Origin: Isoetes taiwanensis
Lineage: Eukaryota; Streptophyta; Lycopodiopsida; Isoetales; Isoetaceae
DNA: 64,000 nucleotides
Direction of reading: 5' to 3'
Assembly (NCBI GenBank): GCA_021234155.1
Contig: JAJEKV010000039.1
Coordinates: 9,191,077 to 9,255,076, forward strand
Below are positions 25,150 to 37,011 of the stretch, piece by piece. Within the stretch, counting starts at the first letter, position 1. The number at the start of each line of letters is the position of its first letter. The translations under genes were made by a program, and so were the position numbers. The notes below the pieces were generated by a model that saw only the letters and a program-made list of their open reading frames with translations, ran no database searches and had not been told where the DNA came from.

Positions 25150-25557
25150 ATGAACATACATGAGCTCTCGCAATCGAGAGAAGACTGAAAGGAGACAAGA
25201 CTCAAAACTTATCTAAAACTCATGTGCTAGCTCTACTCATATATATAGTACAATGGCCTTTGGCCCAATATAGACACCCTGACTGATCTCGGTGCCGACT
25301 CACGGAAGGAGGCCTGATTTCTGAGGAATGTTGGCGGTGCCTCTTGAAGTGCCTAGAATCATGGCGGACGACCGACTGGTGGTGACAGCCATCACTTATC
25401 CGAAAGGGCCTCTTGTTGACGGACGCAGCTTTGACCGCGTGGTCTGGGCCGCTTGGTCTTTTTCGGGCTTTGGACGACCGACCCGTGCACATGCGTGGAT
25501 CCTTGAGCTTGACCTAGTTCAGGAATAGTCCCCGCACGGGGAGGCCTGTGACTAACA
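25150..25557 (-). repeat. 5' LTR of the minus-strand gypsy element (inner edge uncertain)
   Basis: On the minus strand the sequence starts TGTTAGTCACAGG at 25,557 and has a TATA box (CTATATATATGAG) at about 25,238-25,250. The inner edge is not certain: a degenerate TGATATCAAGGAAGC at about 25,135-25,149 may be the eroded primer binding site, giving an LTR of about 400 bp. Confidence 0.5.
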
Positions 25558-25904
25558 CACATGGAAATTTATATTATTAATTAATTAAGTAAATAAAGGA
25601 ATTTAAGACAGCAGATACTAAGATCCGAATATTCGAAAGAGGGACGGAATGCTAAAGGCGATAATAGATGTCAAATCAAAGAAATAATAGGAGTCTAATC
25701 AATAGGATGCTTCATATAAAAGGAGTGTAGGGTGCAAGTGTATAAAAATAAAGCAGTAGAATAGGTTAAGGGGTATATTAAAACTAAGGGTGCAAGGTCA
25801 GGTCATAAAGTGGGTTAGACTACGTGGAAGGACAGGAGGGAAAGCACGTAGGAATCAACATCCACATATACAGCAGTTGAAAGACATTGCTAGCACTTGG
25901 GATT
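25558..25904. other. Region without recognisable gene
   Basis: AT-rich DNA between the gypsy LTR and the inverted-repeat arm at 25,905. Nothing recognised. Confidence 0.4.
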
Positions 25905-26323
25905 GCTAAAAGATGTCCACTTGAGGTCCTTTTTCCACACTAGTCACAAAGTATGGCTGTCACATACAATATATGATACCATTTGTGACTTCAGGGCTAA
26001 AAAATGAGATACACAAATTTAAACATACTTTTTCACTGTATGGTAGTCATAAAATATGACACCACTAAAATACTAGTGGAAAAGCATGAAAAAAAAAATA
26101 CACGTCTTATTTATAGTTATATATTCAAACAATACTAATGAACATTTGCCACATTGCAAGTTTCTAGGTGTTTATTTTACGGCGGTGGAAATCCCCCGGA
26201 ATAAAATAAGACTTCATTTGATATCCAAACCTATTCTGAACCTAAATAAGACATGTCTTATTTTTATAGTGGAAAAGTGATTTACCCTTAAGACAATAGG
26301 TGGCCAAACCTCATTGGATAAAA
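25905..26323 (+). repeat. Left part of an inverted-repeat (MITE-like) element
   Basis: The stretch at 25,905-25,960 (with GGTCCTTTTTCCACACTAGTC) is repeated in inverted orientation at about 38,185-38,240 (GACTACCGTGGAAAAAGGGCC), just beyond the other end of the solo LTR. The two flanks together would make an element of roughly 500 bp with inverted arms, into which the LTR element inserted at TAAAA. I see no transposase. Confidence 0.5.
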
Positions 26324-26912
26324 TGTGACGAGCCTGCCGAGTTGACCCTCCAGGCAACTCGGGGTTTTGTCAAAACTTGCACATTCTAGCTTGTTAATGG
26401 TGGTGAAGAATTGAATCTTCCTTTTGCACAATTGAAACTTAAACCACTACTAGAAATCCATCCTCACTGAGATACAATATATTTCCACTATCCATCAAGA
26501 ATACAAATTCAAGGATGTACTATCCACAATACTCTCGATGTATATGCACTCACTGGGGTTAGTCCTCGTGACTAAGTGGGGATCCCTGGCTGCCTCTGCA
26601 TGCATGGAAATACTCTGTAAATCTTGCATAAGCACAAACACAGATGGAAAATCCTAAAGTACAGTGCTAAGACAATGACAACATAATCCAAGGAAATATT
26701 AACTCATGAACATCAGAAGCAACAAACATGGCCAAAATATCAACCCATCATGACACATAGCTCCGGGACAATAGGAAGCTCAGCCAGCCTACATGCAGGC
26801 CCTGTTAGCAGAGAAATGCCCAACCAGCTCACATTCCGAACCCCGTCGGCGGAGTTGGTGGGGTGAACCTCGTATGCGCATACCCTTCCCAGCCCACGTC
26901 TGGCGTTGGAGG

Positions 26913-27279
26913 TGTTGAAAATAATAGCCTTGCAATCCACGTGTCATAGGGGACAGGTGTTGATAACCGGCTGGGTTACACCAAGCTGGAATTGGGAAAG
27001 CCGCGTTCAGAGACTGGAAGTAAAAATAAAAATAAAAACAGAAGATCAGATCGATGGTGCGGATCGGAGGGCGGATTAGAGAAGGCAGATCAATACTATT
27101 GGAGAAGGCGCAAAGGAGGAGATCCGATGGTCAGTTCCTTCCTGTTTGTTCTGACTGAATCTGGTTGCGTAGTCTTGCCTGCCGGATTTGCTGTCTGCAA
27201 GCTTCAATCACAGCAGGGATCAATTGGGGGAGATTGCAGGCTGCTTGGGTCGGATGTGTTCAGGGAACTAATTGCAACA
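26913..27279 (+). repeat. copia 5' LTR
   Basis: 367 bp, TGTTGAAAAT...TTGCAACA. It is nearly identical to the 3' LTR. Confidence 0.95.
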
Positions 27280-27280
27280 G

Positions 27281-27293
27281 TGGTATCAGAGCT
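27281..27293 (+). other. copia primer binding site
   Basis: TGGTATCAGAGCT one base after the 5' LTR is complementary to the 3' end of initiator methionine tRNA, as usual for plant copia elements. Confidence 0.9.
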
Positions 27294-27301
27294 GTCAGGA
27301 T

Positions 27302-29224
27302 ATGGCCAGTAGATTGGCATTAACATATCTGAATAGTGCAGAGCTCTTCGAGGGAGAGATTGGCTTCCAGCTTTGGAAGGCCAAGGTGATGCAGGCGCTC
27401 AAGGTGGACAAACTATGGGACTTGGTTGATCCAACCAAAGAAACTGTCACATCTCTAAAACTGAAAGTTAAAACAGAAGCATCAGGATCAGAGAGTAAGA
27501 AGGAAGATATTTTGGAGGATGAGGAAAAGGAAGAAATTGCCAAAACAATAATTATGGCAAAGTTAGGAGGTGATATTGTGCTTGAAGTTCAGCACAAGCG
27601 CGCAAGAGAAATATGGGCATATCTTCTGAAAAAGTATGAGTCAAAGACATCATCGCAAATCGATGTCCTGGAGATGAAGCTACGGAACTTGCAATATAAA
27701 AAAGGTGATGATTTGAAAATTTTGGTACGCAATCTTAGGCTGCTGATACATGATTTGGAAGGAGCGGGAGTACACTATAATGAGCAACAGAAGGTATTAG
27801 CCATGACCAGAGCATTTCAGATTTCATTTAAGGATCTTGCCATGTTGGTTAGGAGAACAACATCCACTTTGGATGAGGCAGTGGAGGCAATCAGGACAGA
27901 GCTCGAGCAAGATGTGCTGGTGAAAGTAAGTCCTCCCGTGGAAGGTGAAAAGGAGGAACATCCGGTAACCTTGTATACAGGTGGGAGGGGTCGAGGTCGT
28001 GGAAGAAGTAGAGGCAGGGGGAGAGAGCATATACAATGCTATGGATGCGAGGAGTTTGGGCATATTAAGGCAGAATGTCCAAATCGAGAGAGGTGGAGCC
28101 GAGGACGTAGTTCGTCTGGTCGAGGGCGGGGACACTCCGTCGTGGCAGCCATTGGGGAGTTGTCAAGTAAAGAAACACCAACAATAGGAGTACTTACAGA
28201 AGAAAAAGTAAGTAATTTCCCTTCTGAACTTGTGCAAACTATATCCAAAGTCAATATTGAGAAAGAAGCTTCGGATAAGTCTAATACATTAACTGTAGAC
28301 TCTGGAGCTGAAGTCTCCATAGTGGGCTCACCAGGTATGTTGAAACATATTGAGCCAAATGTGGATTTCAAAGCAGTGCAGATGGGGAATGGAGCGAAGC
28401 AGGAAGTGCATGGCAAAGGGGATTTGCAGTTAATAGTTAATGGAAGGAATGTTTTGAGTGTGCCAAATACATTGTATGCCCCAGGAATGCTATTTAATTT
28501 GATTTCAGTTGCAAATTTGGTAGATAATGGATACGATTTATTCTTTCATAGATATGGATGCAAGTTTATTAAAGGAGGTATTAAGCTATTTGAAGCTCAA
28601 AGGAGAGGGAATTTATTTGAATTAGACGTTGAGGCAATCAAAGATACTATCAATGAAGTATCTCCCCTTGATAGCGTAAAACTTTGGCACTTAAGGTTGG
28701 GTCACGTAAATCACAATAATATTAAGATTGCAAAAAGGGATAATCTGTTAGATGAATTGCATTTTGAAGATACTGAAGTTGATGAAGTCTGTGAAGCATG
28801 CATGTTAGGAAAACAACATAGATTGGCTTTTAGAAATAAAGGAAGAAGAGCGCATGGATTGCTTGAATTAGTGCATTCAGATGTGTGTGGGCCAATGCAA
28901 GTTGAAAGTCGCGGCGGCAAATCATATTTTGTTACATTTATAGACGATTTCAGTAGACGCACAAAATGTTATTTCTTAAAAACCAAGGATCAAGTGTTTG
29001 ATGCTTTTAGATTGTATGTTGCCGAAGTTGAAAGGGAGACATCATTGCAAGTTAAGCGTTTAAGGTCTGACCTTGGTGGAGAGTACAGATCGTCAGAATT
29101 CAACAGGTATTGCCAGATGCGAGGAATACAAAAACAATACGCTTGCAGATATATGCCGCAACAAAATGGAGTAGCAGAACGCAAAAAATCGCACCATTAT
29201 GGATGCAGCAAGATCCATGCTTAA
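27302..29224 (+). pseudogene. copia gag, protease and integrase part of the polyprotein
   Basis: Start ATG at 27,302 (MASRLALTYLNS). Gag covers about residues 1-240 and ends in an arginine/glycine-rich stretch and the zinc knuckle CYGCEEFGHIKAEC. Protease: LTVDSGAEVSIVG. Pre-integrase: LWHLRLGHVNHNN and CEACMLGKQHR. Integrase catalytic D, D and E lie in HSDVCGPMQ, RSDLGGEYRSSEF and QQNGVAERK. The frame breaks in an A-run at 29,183-29,188 that has one A too many. In the continuing frame a tryptophan codon is TGA at 29,250-29,252. Confidence 0.9.
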
Positions 29225-31560
29225 GCATGCAGGTCTACCAAACAATCTATGAGGAGAGGCGGTCGCGGCAGCTTGTTATATCCAGAACAGGTTACCCACA
29301 GTTGCAGTGAAAAATGGAGTACCAGAAGAGGTTTGGACGGGGAGAAGACAGTCTGTACGACGGTTTAAAGTCTATGGATGTCTTGCCTATATGATGGTAC
29401 CAGAAGAATTAAGAAAGAAACTGGATGATCGTAGTGTGTGCACGTTTTTAGTAGGATATGATGAGGAGACGAATGGGTACAGATTGTATGACCCAGTCAC
29501 ACGCAAAGTGTATGTGAGTAGAGATGTGGTATTTAATGAGAATGTGCTATATAAAGACAGAAGGGCTCTAGACCAGTATGAATCTAAGGAATGGATACCA
29601 ATAGAAGATTTGGAACATGGTGGCGAAGAGGAAATAGGGGTTTCAGCACCTAGGGTTGATGAAGCAGACTTAGACTCAGAGACTGATGAGGTCATAGAAC
29701 ATAATGTTGAGACTGGCACTGAACCGGATGAGGTGCATGAGGTCATAGAGATCGATAGTGCCCCTCATGAGCCGGAACTTGAATCAGAGGAGGCGCATGA
29801 GACTGTGGAGGTCAATAGTGCGCCAGAAACTGGACACCAAGCAGTGGAAAGAAGTGATAGGACAGCAGGGCGAGTCCGACGAAGTGACGCAGAACGTCTG
29901 AAAGCTGAAGTGCCATTTGATACAGGAATGTACGGTAGAGAAGAAAGTGGAAGAACAACAAGACCACGAAAACCGAAGATCCTATCCTGTATAGTGGAAC
30001 CAGAGACGGTAGGGCAAGCAATGAAAGGGCAAGATGTAGACAAATGGAAAGAAGCTATGCAGAATGAGTTGGATTCGTTCAAAAGGACGGGTACATATGA
30101 ACTTGTACCCCGACCAAAGGATAAAAATGTTGTGGGGAGTAAGTGGATTTTTAAGATCAAAAGGAAGGCGGATGGATCAGTAGAGCGATATAAAGCACGT
30201 TTGGTTGCAAAGGGGTTATACCCAGGAAGAAGGTGTGGATTATAAAGATACCTTCTCTCCTATAGTCAAAATAACTAGCCTAAGAGCACTCATTGCAATT
30301 GCAGTACAGGAGGACATGGAGATAAATCATATGGATGTTAAGACGGCGTTTTTGAATGGGGATTTAGAGGAAGAAATCTATATGGAGCAGCCGCAGGGTT
30401 ATGAGCAAGGCAATGAAGTAGTGTGCAAATTAAAGAAGGCTATTTACGGGCTTAGACAGGCGGCTAGACAGTGGTATTTGTGCATGAACAGGTTCTTGAT
30501 CTCCGTCGGATTTATAAAACTAAAAACTGAAGGAAATCTATACATGAAAAAGGATGAGGGTAAATGCTTGATTATGGCTCTCTATGTAGACGATTGTGTC
30601 ATTGTGAGCAATGACAAAACTATGCTGGAAAATTGCAAAACTCTGTTAAAAAGCCGATTTCAAATGACAGACTTGGGAAATCTTGAAAAGTTGCTGGGAA
30701 TGGAGGTTCGAAGAGACAGAGAAAGCGGAGTACTTTACCTTACACAGGAGCAAAACATTAGAGGAGTTTTGGCTCGGTTTAGAATGCTTGGTTGTAATCC
30801 AGCAAAAATACCAATGGCATCAGGAGTAAAAATTTGCAGAGAGATGTGTCCAAAAACGTCTGTGGAAGTAAAGGAAATGGAAACAAAACCATACAGGTCT
30901 TTGGTTGGGTGCTTACTTTATATTGCAAATTGCACTCGACCGGATATCATGTATGCAGTTAATTTGCTTAGCAGACATAATAATAATCCGGGAGTGCAGC
31001 ATTGGTTGGCGGCAAAGAGGGTGCTCAGATATCTAAAAGGAACTATGACGCATGGGATTTGTTTTTCAAAGTCTGCAGAAAACAAACTGGTTGGATATAC
31101 AGATGCAGATTGGGGAGGAGACATTGATGACAGGAAGTCCACTTCTGGATATATATGTAAACTTGGAGATGCTGCAATATCATGGGCAAGCAAGAAGCAA
31201 GAGTGCGTTGCCAAATCTAGCGCAGAAGCAGAGTATGTAGCGGTATCCATGGCAGCATCGGAAATAATTTGGTTACGCAGAATGCTTAGAGAATTAGGGT
31301 GTTTATCAAAAGATGCCACCACACTATACTGTGATAACAAGAGTGGAGTAGCAATGACCAGAAATCCAGTTCATCACTCCCGAACGAAGCATATTGAAAT
31401 ACACCATCATTTCATACGAGATGAGGTGGAAAAGGGGGAGATAGATGTGAAGTATATATCAACAAAATTACAGCAGGCCGATATGCTCACAAAGGTTCTT
31501 TCTGGACCTAAGCTAGCAGTAGCTAAGTTCCAAGTAGGGGTCATGGATTGCAAAGGCTAA
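29225..31560 (+). pseudogene. copia integrase end, reverse transcriptase and RNase H
   Basis: The polyprotein continues in a second frame (open from 29,307 to about 30,215) with the integrase C-terminal part and a Glu-rich linker, then shifts at one extra T near 30,215-30,217 into the frame open to the TAA at 31,560. Reverse transcriptase: WIFKIKRKADGSVERYKARL, MDVKTAFLNGDLEEEIYMEQ, the active site ALYVDDCVIV. RNase H: YTDADWGGDIDDRKSTSG, KSSAEAEYVA and the C-terminal ADMLTKVL. Catalytic residues look intact, so only the two frameshifts and the stop at 29,250 inactivate it. Confidence 0.9.
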
Positions 31561-31569
31561 GGGGGAGAA
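31556..31569 (+). other. copia polypurine tract
   Basis: GGCTAAGGGGGAGAA ends directly at the 3' LTR and overlaps the stop codon of the polyprotein. It is the primer for plus-strand DNA. Confidence 0.85.
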
Positions 31570-31939
31570 TGTTGAAAATAATAGCCTTGCAATCCACGTG
31601 TCATAGGGGACAGGTGTTGATAACCGGCTGGGTTACACCAAGCGGCTGGAATTGGGAAAGCCGCGTTCAGAGATTGGAAGCAAAAATAAAAATAAAAACA
31701 GAAGATCAGATCGATGGTGCGGATCGGAGGGCGGATTAGAGAAGGCAGATCGATACTATTGGAGAAGGCGCAAAGGAGGAGATCCGGTGGTCAGTTCCTT
31801 CCTGTTTGTTCTGACTGAATCTGGCTGCGTAGTCTTGCCTGCCGGATTTGCTGTCTGCAAGCTTCAATCACAACAGGGATCAATTGGGGGAGATTGCAGG
31901 CTGCTTGGGTCGGATCTGTTCAGGGAACTAATTGCAACA
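31570..31939 (+). repeat. copia 3' LTR
   Basis: 370 bp, partner of the LTR at 26,913-27,279. Confidence 0.95.
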
Positions 31940-32489
31940 GGAGGACCTCTTACCATGGAGTCACAAGAGTTGACGTAGCATCCTGATCAGGGAAACTATG
32001 CCCGGTGTCACAAAACACAAGAATACCACAGAGAATCACAGATGAACATGAGCATGCCGGAGCACCTAGGCCACCGAACCTAGAAGCCCGACCCCGGAGG
32101 TTCCAAGTACATAATCAAAATACCAAGACAACAGCGGAACAATGCTAAAGACTGAGACATGTGACATTCGTTAGATTATTTATGACTACATGTGCCTAGA
32201 TCATAGTATGCCCCTTGCTGAAGTTGCCCATACATATTGAAGTAGCTTATTCAATGCTCCTTACAATGACATCTAAGTAGATTGAATACTTAGCATTTCC
32301 TCAAAGAGCAAGCTTACACTAAGGCAATTCCCCCATAAGGAATGCAACCTCACATTAGCTTCTGTTAAATCCGTTAACCATAATAACTTACCATACTTCT
32401 TACATGTAATTCTTTTGTCAATTCTACCATGTCGGAGTAGCTAAACAAGTGATGAAGACCTAATGACCCAAATAAGGCAATGTAGCATG

Positions 32490-32866
32490 CTTAGAATCCA
32501 GCACTTCTAACTTAAAAATCAATATAACCTAATGTCTGCAACTGCATATAATCCTTGCCACATGATCTTGAACCATAGCTCCATCTCTAAAAGCCAAAAC
32601 AACTCAGATGGCACAATGCGTGAGCTTCATGTTCAGCTTATCAATTAGCTACCTTTTTAGAGTTATCAATCTTTATATTTCATACTAATTTAATTAGATT
32701 ACAATCATTTCAAGTAATGCATTTCCTTACTATTACAACTCTTCTGATTGTTCTGAGCAATCCGTGGCAGCCTTCATTGGTTCCATCCACATGCAAGGCA
32801 ACTGAGCCCCATTCCCAACGTTTATTCTTTAGTTAACTCCTTAGGTTAGCAACAAAATACTAAAGG
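32490..32866 (+). repeat. 377-bp LTR segment, left copy
   Basis: This part of the solo LTR (from GCTTAGAATCCAGCACTTC to AACAAAATACTAAA) is repeated nearly unchanged at about 37,028-37,408, on the other side of block D1. Confidence 0.9.
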
Positions 32867-33247
32867 TCCACAAAGTCTTCCATGTAAGCCTTTTAAGAAG
32901 TATACTCCTAAGCCAAAAGAGATTTTGGAGACTCCAAGCTTGTTGGAGATGACCGAGGAACAAGTTGGAGATAAATGAGGAACAACTTGAAATATTTCCC
33001 GAAGACCTCCTTGATAGGGCATATAAGAAGACAAGGAAGTCTCAATTCCTCTAATACCTAGTCAAGTGGAAACACTTGCCAGTAGAAGATGCAACTTGGG
33101 TATTCAAATCAAATTTCGAGAAATAGTATCCAGTTTTTTAGGAGCAATGCCAAGGTAGGATCGTCACTGACGGAGTCGACAACGAACCCCAAAGTGAGTG
33201 CAAGGCACCACAAGCCCCCCTTTCAATAGGATTGGGGGTGGGCTGCT

Positions 33248-33298
33248 CTTGATAGATCTTTTTTTTTTTTTTCCTTTTTTTTTTTTGGGGGGGGGGGA
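33248..33298 (+). repeat. T-run followed by G-run
   Basis: A nearly pure T tract is followed by 12 consecutive G. The same feature in D2 lies at 42,722-42,777 with a longer G tract. The G-run could form a G-quadruplex. Confidence 0.85.
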
Positions 33299-35883
33299 TA
33301 AGTGTGTCGGCATGCATCCATCTTAGAATAGGATCATGATAGGATGTATGATAGGGAACCACTCGGAGTCTATGGCCATTATGGAGGATAGGCCACCTCC
33401 TATGCCAAGGATGACAAAGGGTGTAGGCATTAGACATGCATTCATTTAAAGATGATAGGACACATTTTCCAGGGCTGGGGGAAGCAACCCCCCTATGTTG
33501 GGGGGATGCTTCCCCCATAATGGCCCTGGAAAATGTTACGCTGCCTGTGATGTTCCCTTTCATCTTGTGGTTACTGCAGGATCTCAGTTGCCAGAATTGA
33601 ATGGCGGGAATTTGAACTTACGTGCCAGCATTGAATGAGAAAATTTAGACTGAAGGAAAAATTTCGACGGCCAACTGTGTTCTACGAAATTTGCGCTACA
33701 ATTTCCCTCCGTCTCATTCTGGCGCCTTATATTTTTTGTATTCCTGGTATGGACGAAGACAGAATAAAAATTTGAAAATGGAAGAGTGAGCCTAATGATT
33801 TTTGTGATCCATTTACACATTTTTTGCTGCAAGTAATCATGTTAATAAAATATAGTAAGGTGACATAAAAGATCATGGCCTAATAAGACATAAAAGGTTA
33901 GACCAAAAAAACTAAGACTATAAAGGACAACCCAAAAGGGACAAGACTATAATAAGGGAACATCTTGTCTTTAAGAAGGGGGGGAAATGGGAACGTGGCT
34001 TCTAGGTGGAGACACTAAAGAATAGAATAAAAGATGAAGTTTATTCTTAATCCTTTTATGATACAAAGCCACTTCAAACTTATTCCTATATTCTAGATGT
34101 GTTGAATTTCCTAGAGAGTTTATCCAGATGGATAGACAGATTCTCAGAGTAGGAAGAAACAAACACCATTGTTGTTCCTGAATTAAAGCCAGATCCTAAT
34201 ATCAAAGCTTAAGCCAGATTCCCATTCTATAATTTGTAAATTAATGATAGATGCCCAGAGAAGATAGAGCGGTTGCCCTATCAGATTCTCAGATTGGGAA
34301 GTGCTAGATAAGATCCTGATTGCAGTGTTCGCAAGTCTGAGTCCAGTTGGGTGGTGAATTTGTGCCATAAGTTCCTGTTCCCAGAGTTTGTAACTGACGT
34401 TATATATCTGAGTTTATTGAATTTGCAGAGATTGAGGACGATTCGTAACACAATTGCTCAATGCCATAATTTTCATATGCGATGCAAAATTGACTCATTT
34501 GTCCATGTTGAAATGAATGATGATATGCATTATATATAGTGACAAAATTTGACATTGAATATTTATATGAGGGAAAGTAACGTTTTGCACATTATACATC
34601 AGAATGCTGCCATTAGATATATTTAAAGTGCTTTGTCAACACACCTAAAACTGCTTAGAATATTTGCTATAATGAAACTATATTTTTTCAAGACACTCTT
34701 ATCCACATGGAATCATTTTCTATAATCAAATATGTTGAAGCTGTTACAATACCAAACCAATTTCCCAATTTTAAGTGCCTCCTCCATATTCCACATGTCA
34801 ATAAAAGTATTTCTTTGCACATTATACATCAGAATGCTGCCATTAGAGATATTTGATTTGAAGTGCTTCGTCAACACAAATATTTGCAATCTTTATTTTG
34901 AATTGAAACTGTCTTTTTCCAGAACCCTTTTCCACATGGAATCATTTGCCATAAGCAAATACGTTGAAGCTATTACAATACCAAACTAGTTCACCAATTT
35001 TAGATGCCTTCTCCATATGCCACATGTCAATAAAATTGTTTCTTGCTGATGAAATTTTTTATCCATTATTTGCTCATGGGCAATTCTGCCCAACTCAATG
35101 ATCCTGCAAATGTCAACTTTCTTGGGGAATGGAAAGTATTGCAGGAAGCATGCTGCTGAAGTTGGAACGCATTCAAACTTTAGAGATGCTAGACAAAAAA
35201 TACATATTTATCTAACCATCATAAGGGAATGCAACTATGGGATGGCAGAATATAGTCCAGCAATTATAAAAATACAATAATCAAAGGTGTACAGTTCAAG
35301 TTACACAGTAAATGTGTTGTACATAGAGGCCCTAAGTTACAGCCCCATATGTCCTAAAATTATACAAAAGCTTATTCATATGGCTCTGCTATTTCACTGG
35401 CCATTCCTACGAAGGATCTTTGATCTTAGATGGAGATAGAGCATGTCTATTATGCATTGCACATGTACCTAAATCTAGCATAAAGTTTCGTATAAAAACT
35501 TACCAATAGAAATGGTCAAAGAAAGGTTTACCTTAGTTCAGTTATTTGTCCTTGTGTCCTTCACGGACTCTAAACAAAAAAAGAAGATGTTAGCACAAGC
35601 ATCAAATAAATAACTTACCATACCCACAACACACCCATTTAATTCATGGCCAGAGGATTAACTATAGCAGATAGAAGTGACCACCAGATTAGCGAGAACA
35701 AGGAAAATACACGGAAAATATGCAAGAAATACAGAAGAAATACGCCAAGATCGGCGAAGAATCTGATATATGAACATGATTCAAAAGTACAATGGCCCGA
35801 AGGCAAGCAGGAACACGAGACAGACGCCTAGAAGGCTCAAGACTGGCGTTGAACCGGAATGGTTCGACAAGAAGGAGGTGCCT

Positions 35884-35979
35884 CCTTATATATCTAGGCC
35901 AACGGTCAGGCCACTCCAATGGATGAGAGATCGTGCCAAGTGTCGCACGTGCAGTAGGTTCTAGAATATTCTAGAACCT
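35884..35979 (-). promoter_or_regulatory. Heat-shock element and TATA box, D1 copy
   Basis: At 35,958-35,977 the sequence GTTCTAGAATATTCTAGAAC is a perfect palindrome, extended to 24 bp with the flanking AG and CT. It contains TTCnnGAAnnTTCnnGAA, four contiguous units of the heat-shock factor site. On the minus strand it is followed about 65 bp later by TATATAAGG (35,884-35,892). The spacing suits a minus-strand promoter. Downstream on that strand there is a GTAAGT donor at about 35,617 and a TTGTTTAG acceptor at about 35,581, which suggests a spliced leader. The D2 copy is equally intact. Confidence 0.65.
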
Positions 35980-36034
35980 CCCGGAGATAGTCCCACATAT
36001 GAGAAAGATGTGAAGGAATGTCTTTAACAACTAT

Positions 36035-36110
36035 TGGTAGTGCACTTGGCAAGGGTGTGTGACTCGCAACTGAAAAATTATGAGTTCAAACCTTGTCTTG
36101 TGCAACTACC
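36035..36110 (+). ncRNA. tRNA-like (SINE-like) Pol III motif pair, D1 copy
   Basis: TGGTAGTGCACTTGGCAAGG resembles an A box and GAGTTCAAACCTTG a B box, 40-50 bp apart, as in tRNA-derived SINEs. The right end of a SINE body was not defined. A parallel copy is at 55,577-55,650. Confidence 0.4.
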
Positions 36111-37011
36111 CTTTTGCATCCGTATGATGACCATCTTTTGTACATACAAGTATAATGTTCGTATAATACGAATATCCATATAGTCGTCACAATTACAAAA
36201 AATTTAAACTTGACCATAATCGGCTCATCCGTATATATGAGATTCAAATTAATGCTAGCTAATATAATATGAAGAATTAGCTCTTTGTGAACTAACCGCA
36301 AATCATATATAATAGAGAATTTCAATATAGAACAGGTTTTTGGTGATACTCATACCAGGTAAAAAATGGTTGAGGAACCCCAATGGCTCTAGACTTTGCA
36401 ACAAAACTAAATCTATATTTCCATACTTAGAAATTTGCAGAGAGCATCATGCCAACTACTTAGATTAGCAACAAAATAGAACAAAAGAATAACGAACATA
36501 AAGCAAAGTTTGAGTTACCATTATTTTGCTACATATTCTAAACGAGGTGCACCATGGACTACCACAGTTGTCGGACGATCCTACGACCCAGATCGTATGT
36601 TGGGGCCCTTGGGCACCTCTCCCTTCGCTTATAGTCATTTATGATTGGAGGCACCTATGATTTTGAAATATGAAATACGATTTTGCCTAAGGTTTTGAGG
36701 GAATATTGAACCTCTATACGACTTTGCCTAAGATTTTAGAATATGAAATACAGGAGCTCAAACCTCTACAAAAATAATTCAATGTCACTACTTTAACCAA
36801 TATACCCAATGAGCTAATGCGATTATTTTTTGTCTTGAATTTATGTTTTTTTTTTTTTATAACAACTTATTCAATTGTTTTAGGGATATATGGTCTATTG
36901 TTATTTTTACGTCCATATCAAATCCCCCTGGAACCCCTGTTATTTTGCTACATATTACAAGCTGCAAGCTGGAACCCAAATAAGATAGATAGATAGATAG
37001 TATTTTAACGT

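Larger units (their letters stand above)
20764..25557 (-). mobile_element. Truncated Ty3/gypsy retrotransposon, minus strand
   Basis: Reading leftwards from 25,557: 5' LTR, gag, aspartic protease, reverse transcriptase, then the start of RNase H, where similarity stops near 20,764. Integrase and 3' LTR are missing, and I found no second copy of the LTR start in the window. The pol part shifts frame several times, so the element is dead. It lies in the same orientation as the long LTR elements but is unrelated to them. Confidence 0.8.
26913..31939 (+). mobile_element. Ty1/copia retrotransposon, near complete
   Basis: Two LTRs (26,913-27,279 and 31,570-31,939) begin TGTTG and end CAACA. They differ by seven substitutions and one 3-bp gap, about 2 percent. 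The 5-bp target duplication GGAGG is at 26,908-26,912 and 31,940-31,944. A methionine-tRNA primer binding site follows the left LTR and a polypurine tract precedes the right one. The internal order is gag, protease, integrase, reverse transcriptase, RNase H, which defines Ty1/copia. Two single-base frameshifts and one stop codon disable it. It lies within the solo LTR. Confidence 0.95.
32864..37011 (+). repeat. Block D1, paralogue of block D2
   Basis: D1 starts inside a Ty3/gypsy reading frame (VHKVFHVSLLR), includes a chromodomain-like end (YLVKWKHLPVEDATWVFKS, 33,060-33,110), a T-run/G-run, and about 3 kb of non-coding DNA with the heat-shock promoter at 35,884-35,979. It matches D2 in three pieces: 32,864-33,845 with 42,306-43,345; about 33,860-35,186 with 47,093-48,368; and 35,182-36,960 with 54,705-56,540. 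It lacks the 3.7 kb repeat-rich stretch and the young gypsy element found in D2. Because D2 is continuous with the gypsy gene body and D1 begins abruptly, D1 is the derived copy. The right edge is a short GATA repeat at about 36,980-37,000. Confidence 0.75.

Noticed and set aside
35689-35919. Minus-strand open frame downstream of the heat-shock promoter as its gene product.
   Set aside because: It begins upstream of the TATA box, and the D2 version differs in start and length; no family is recognised.
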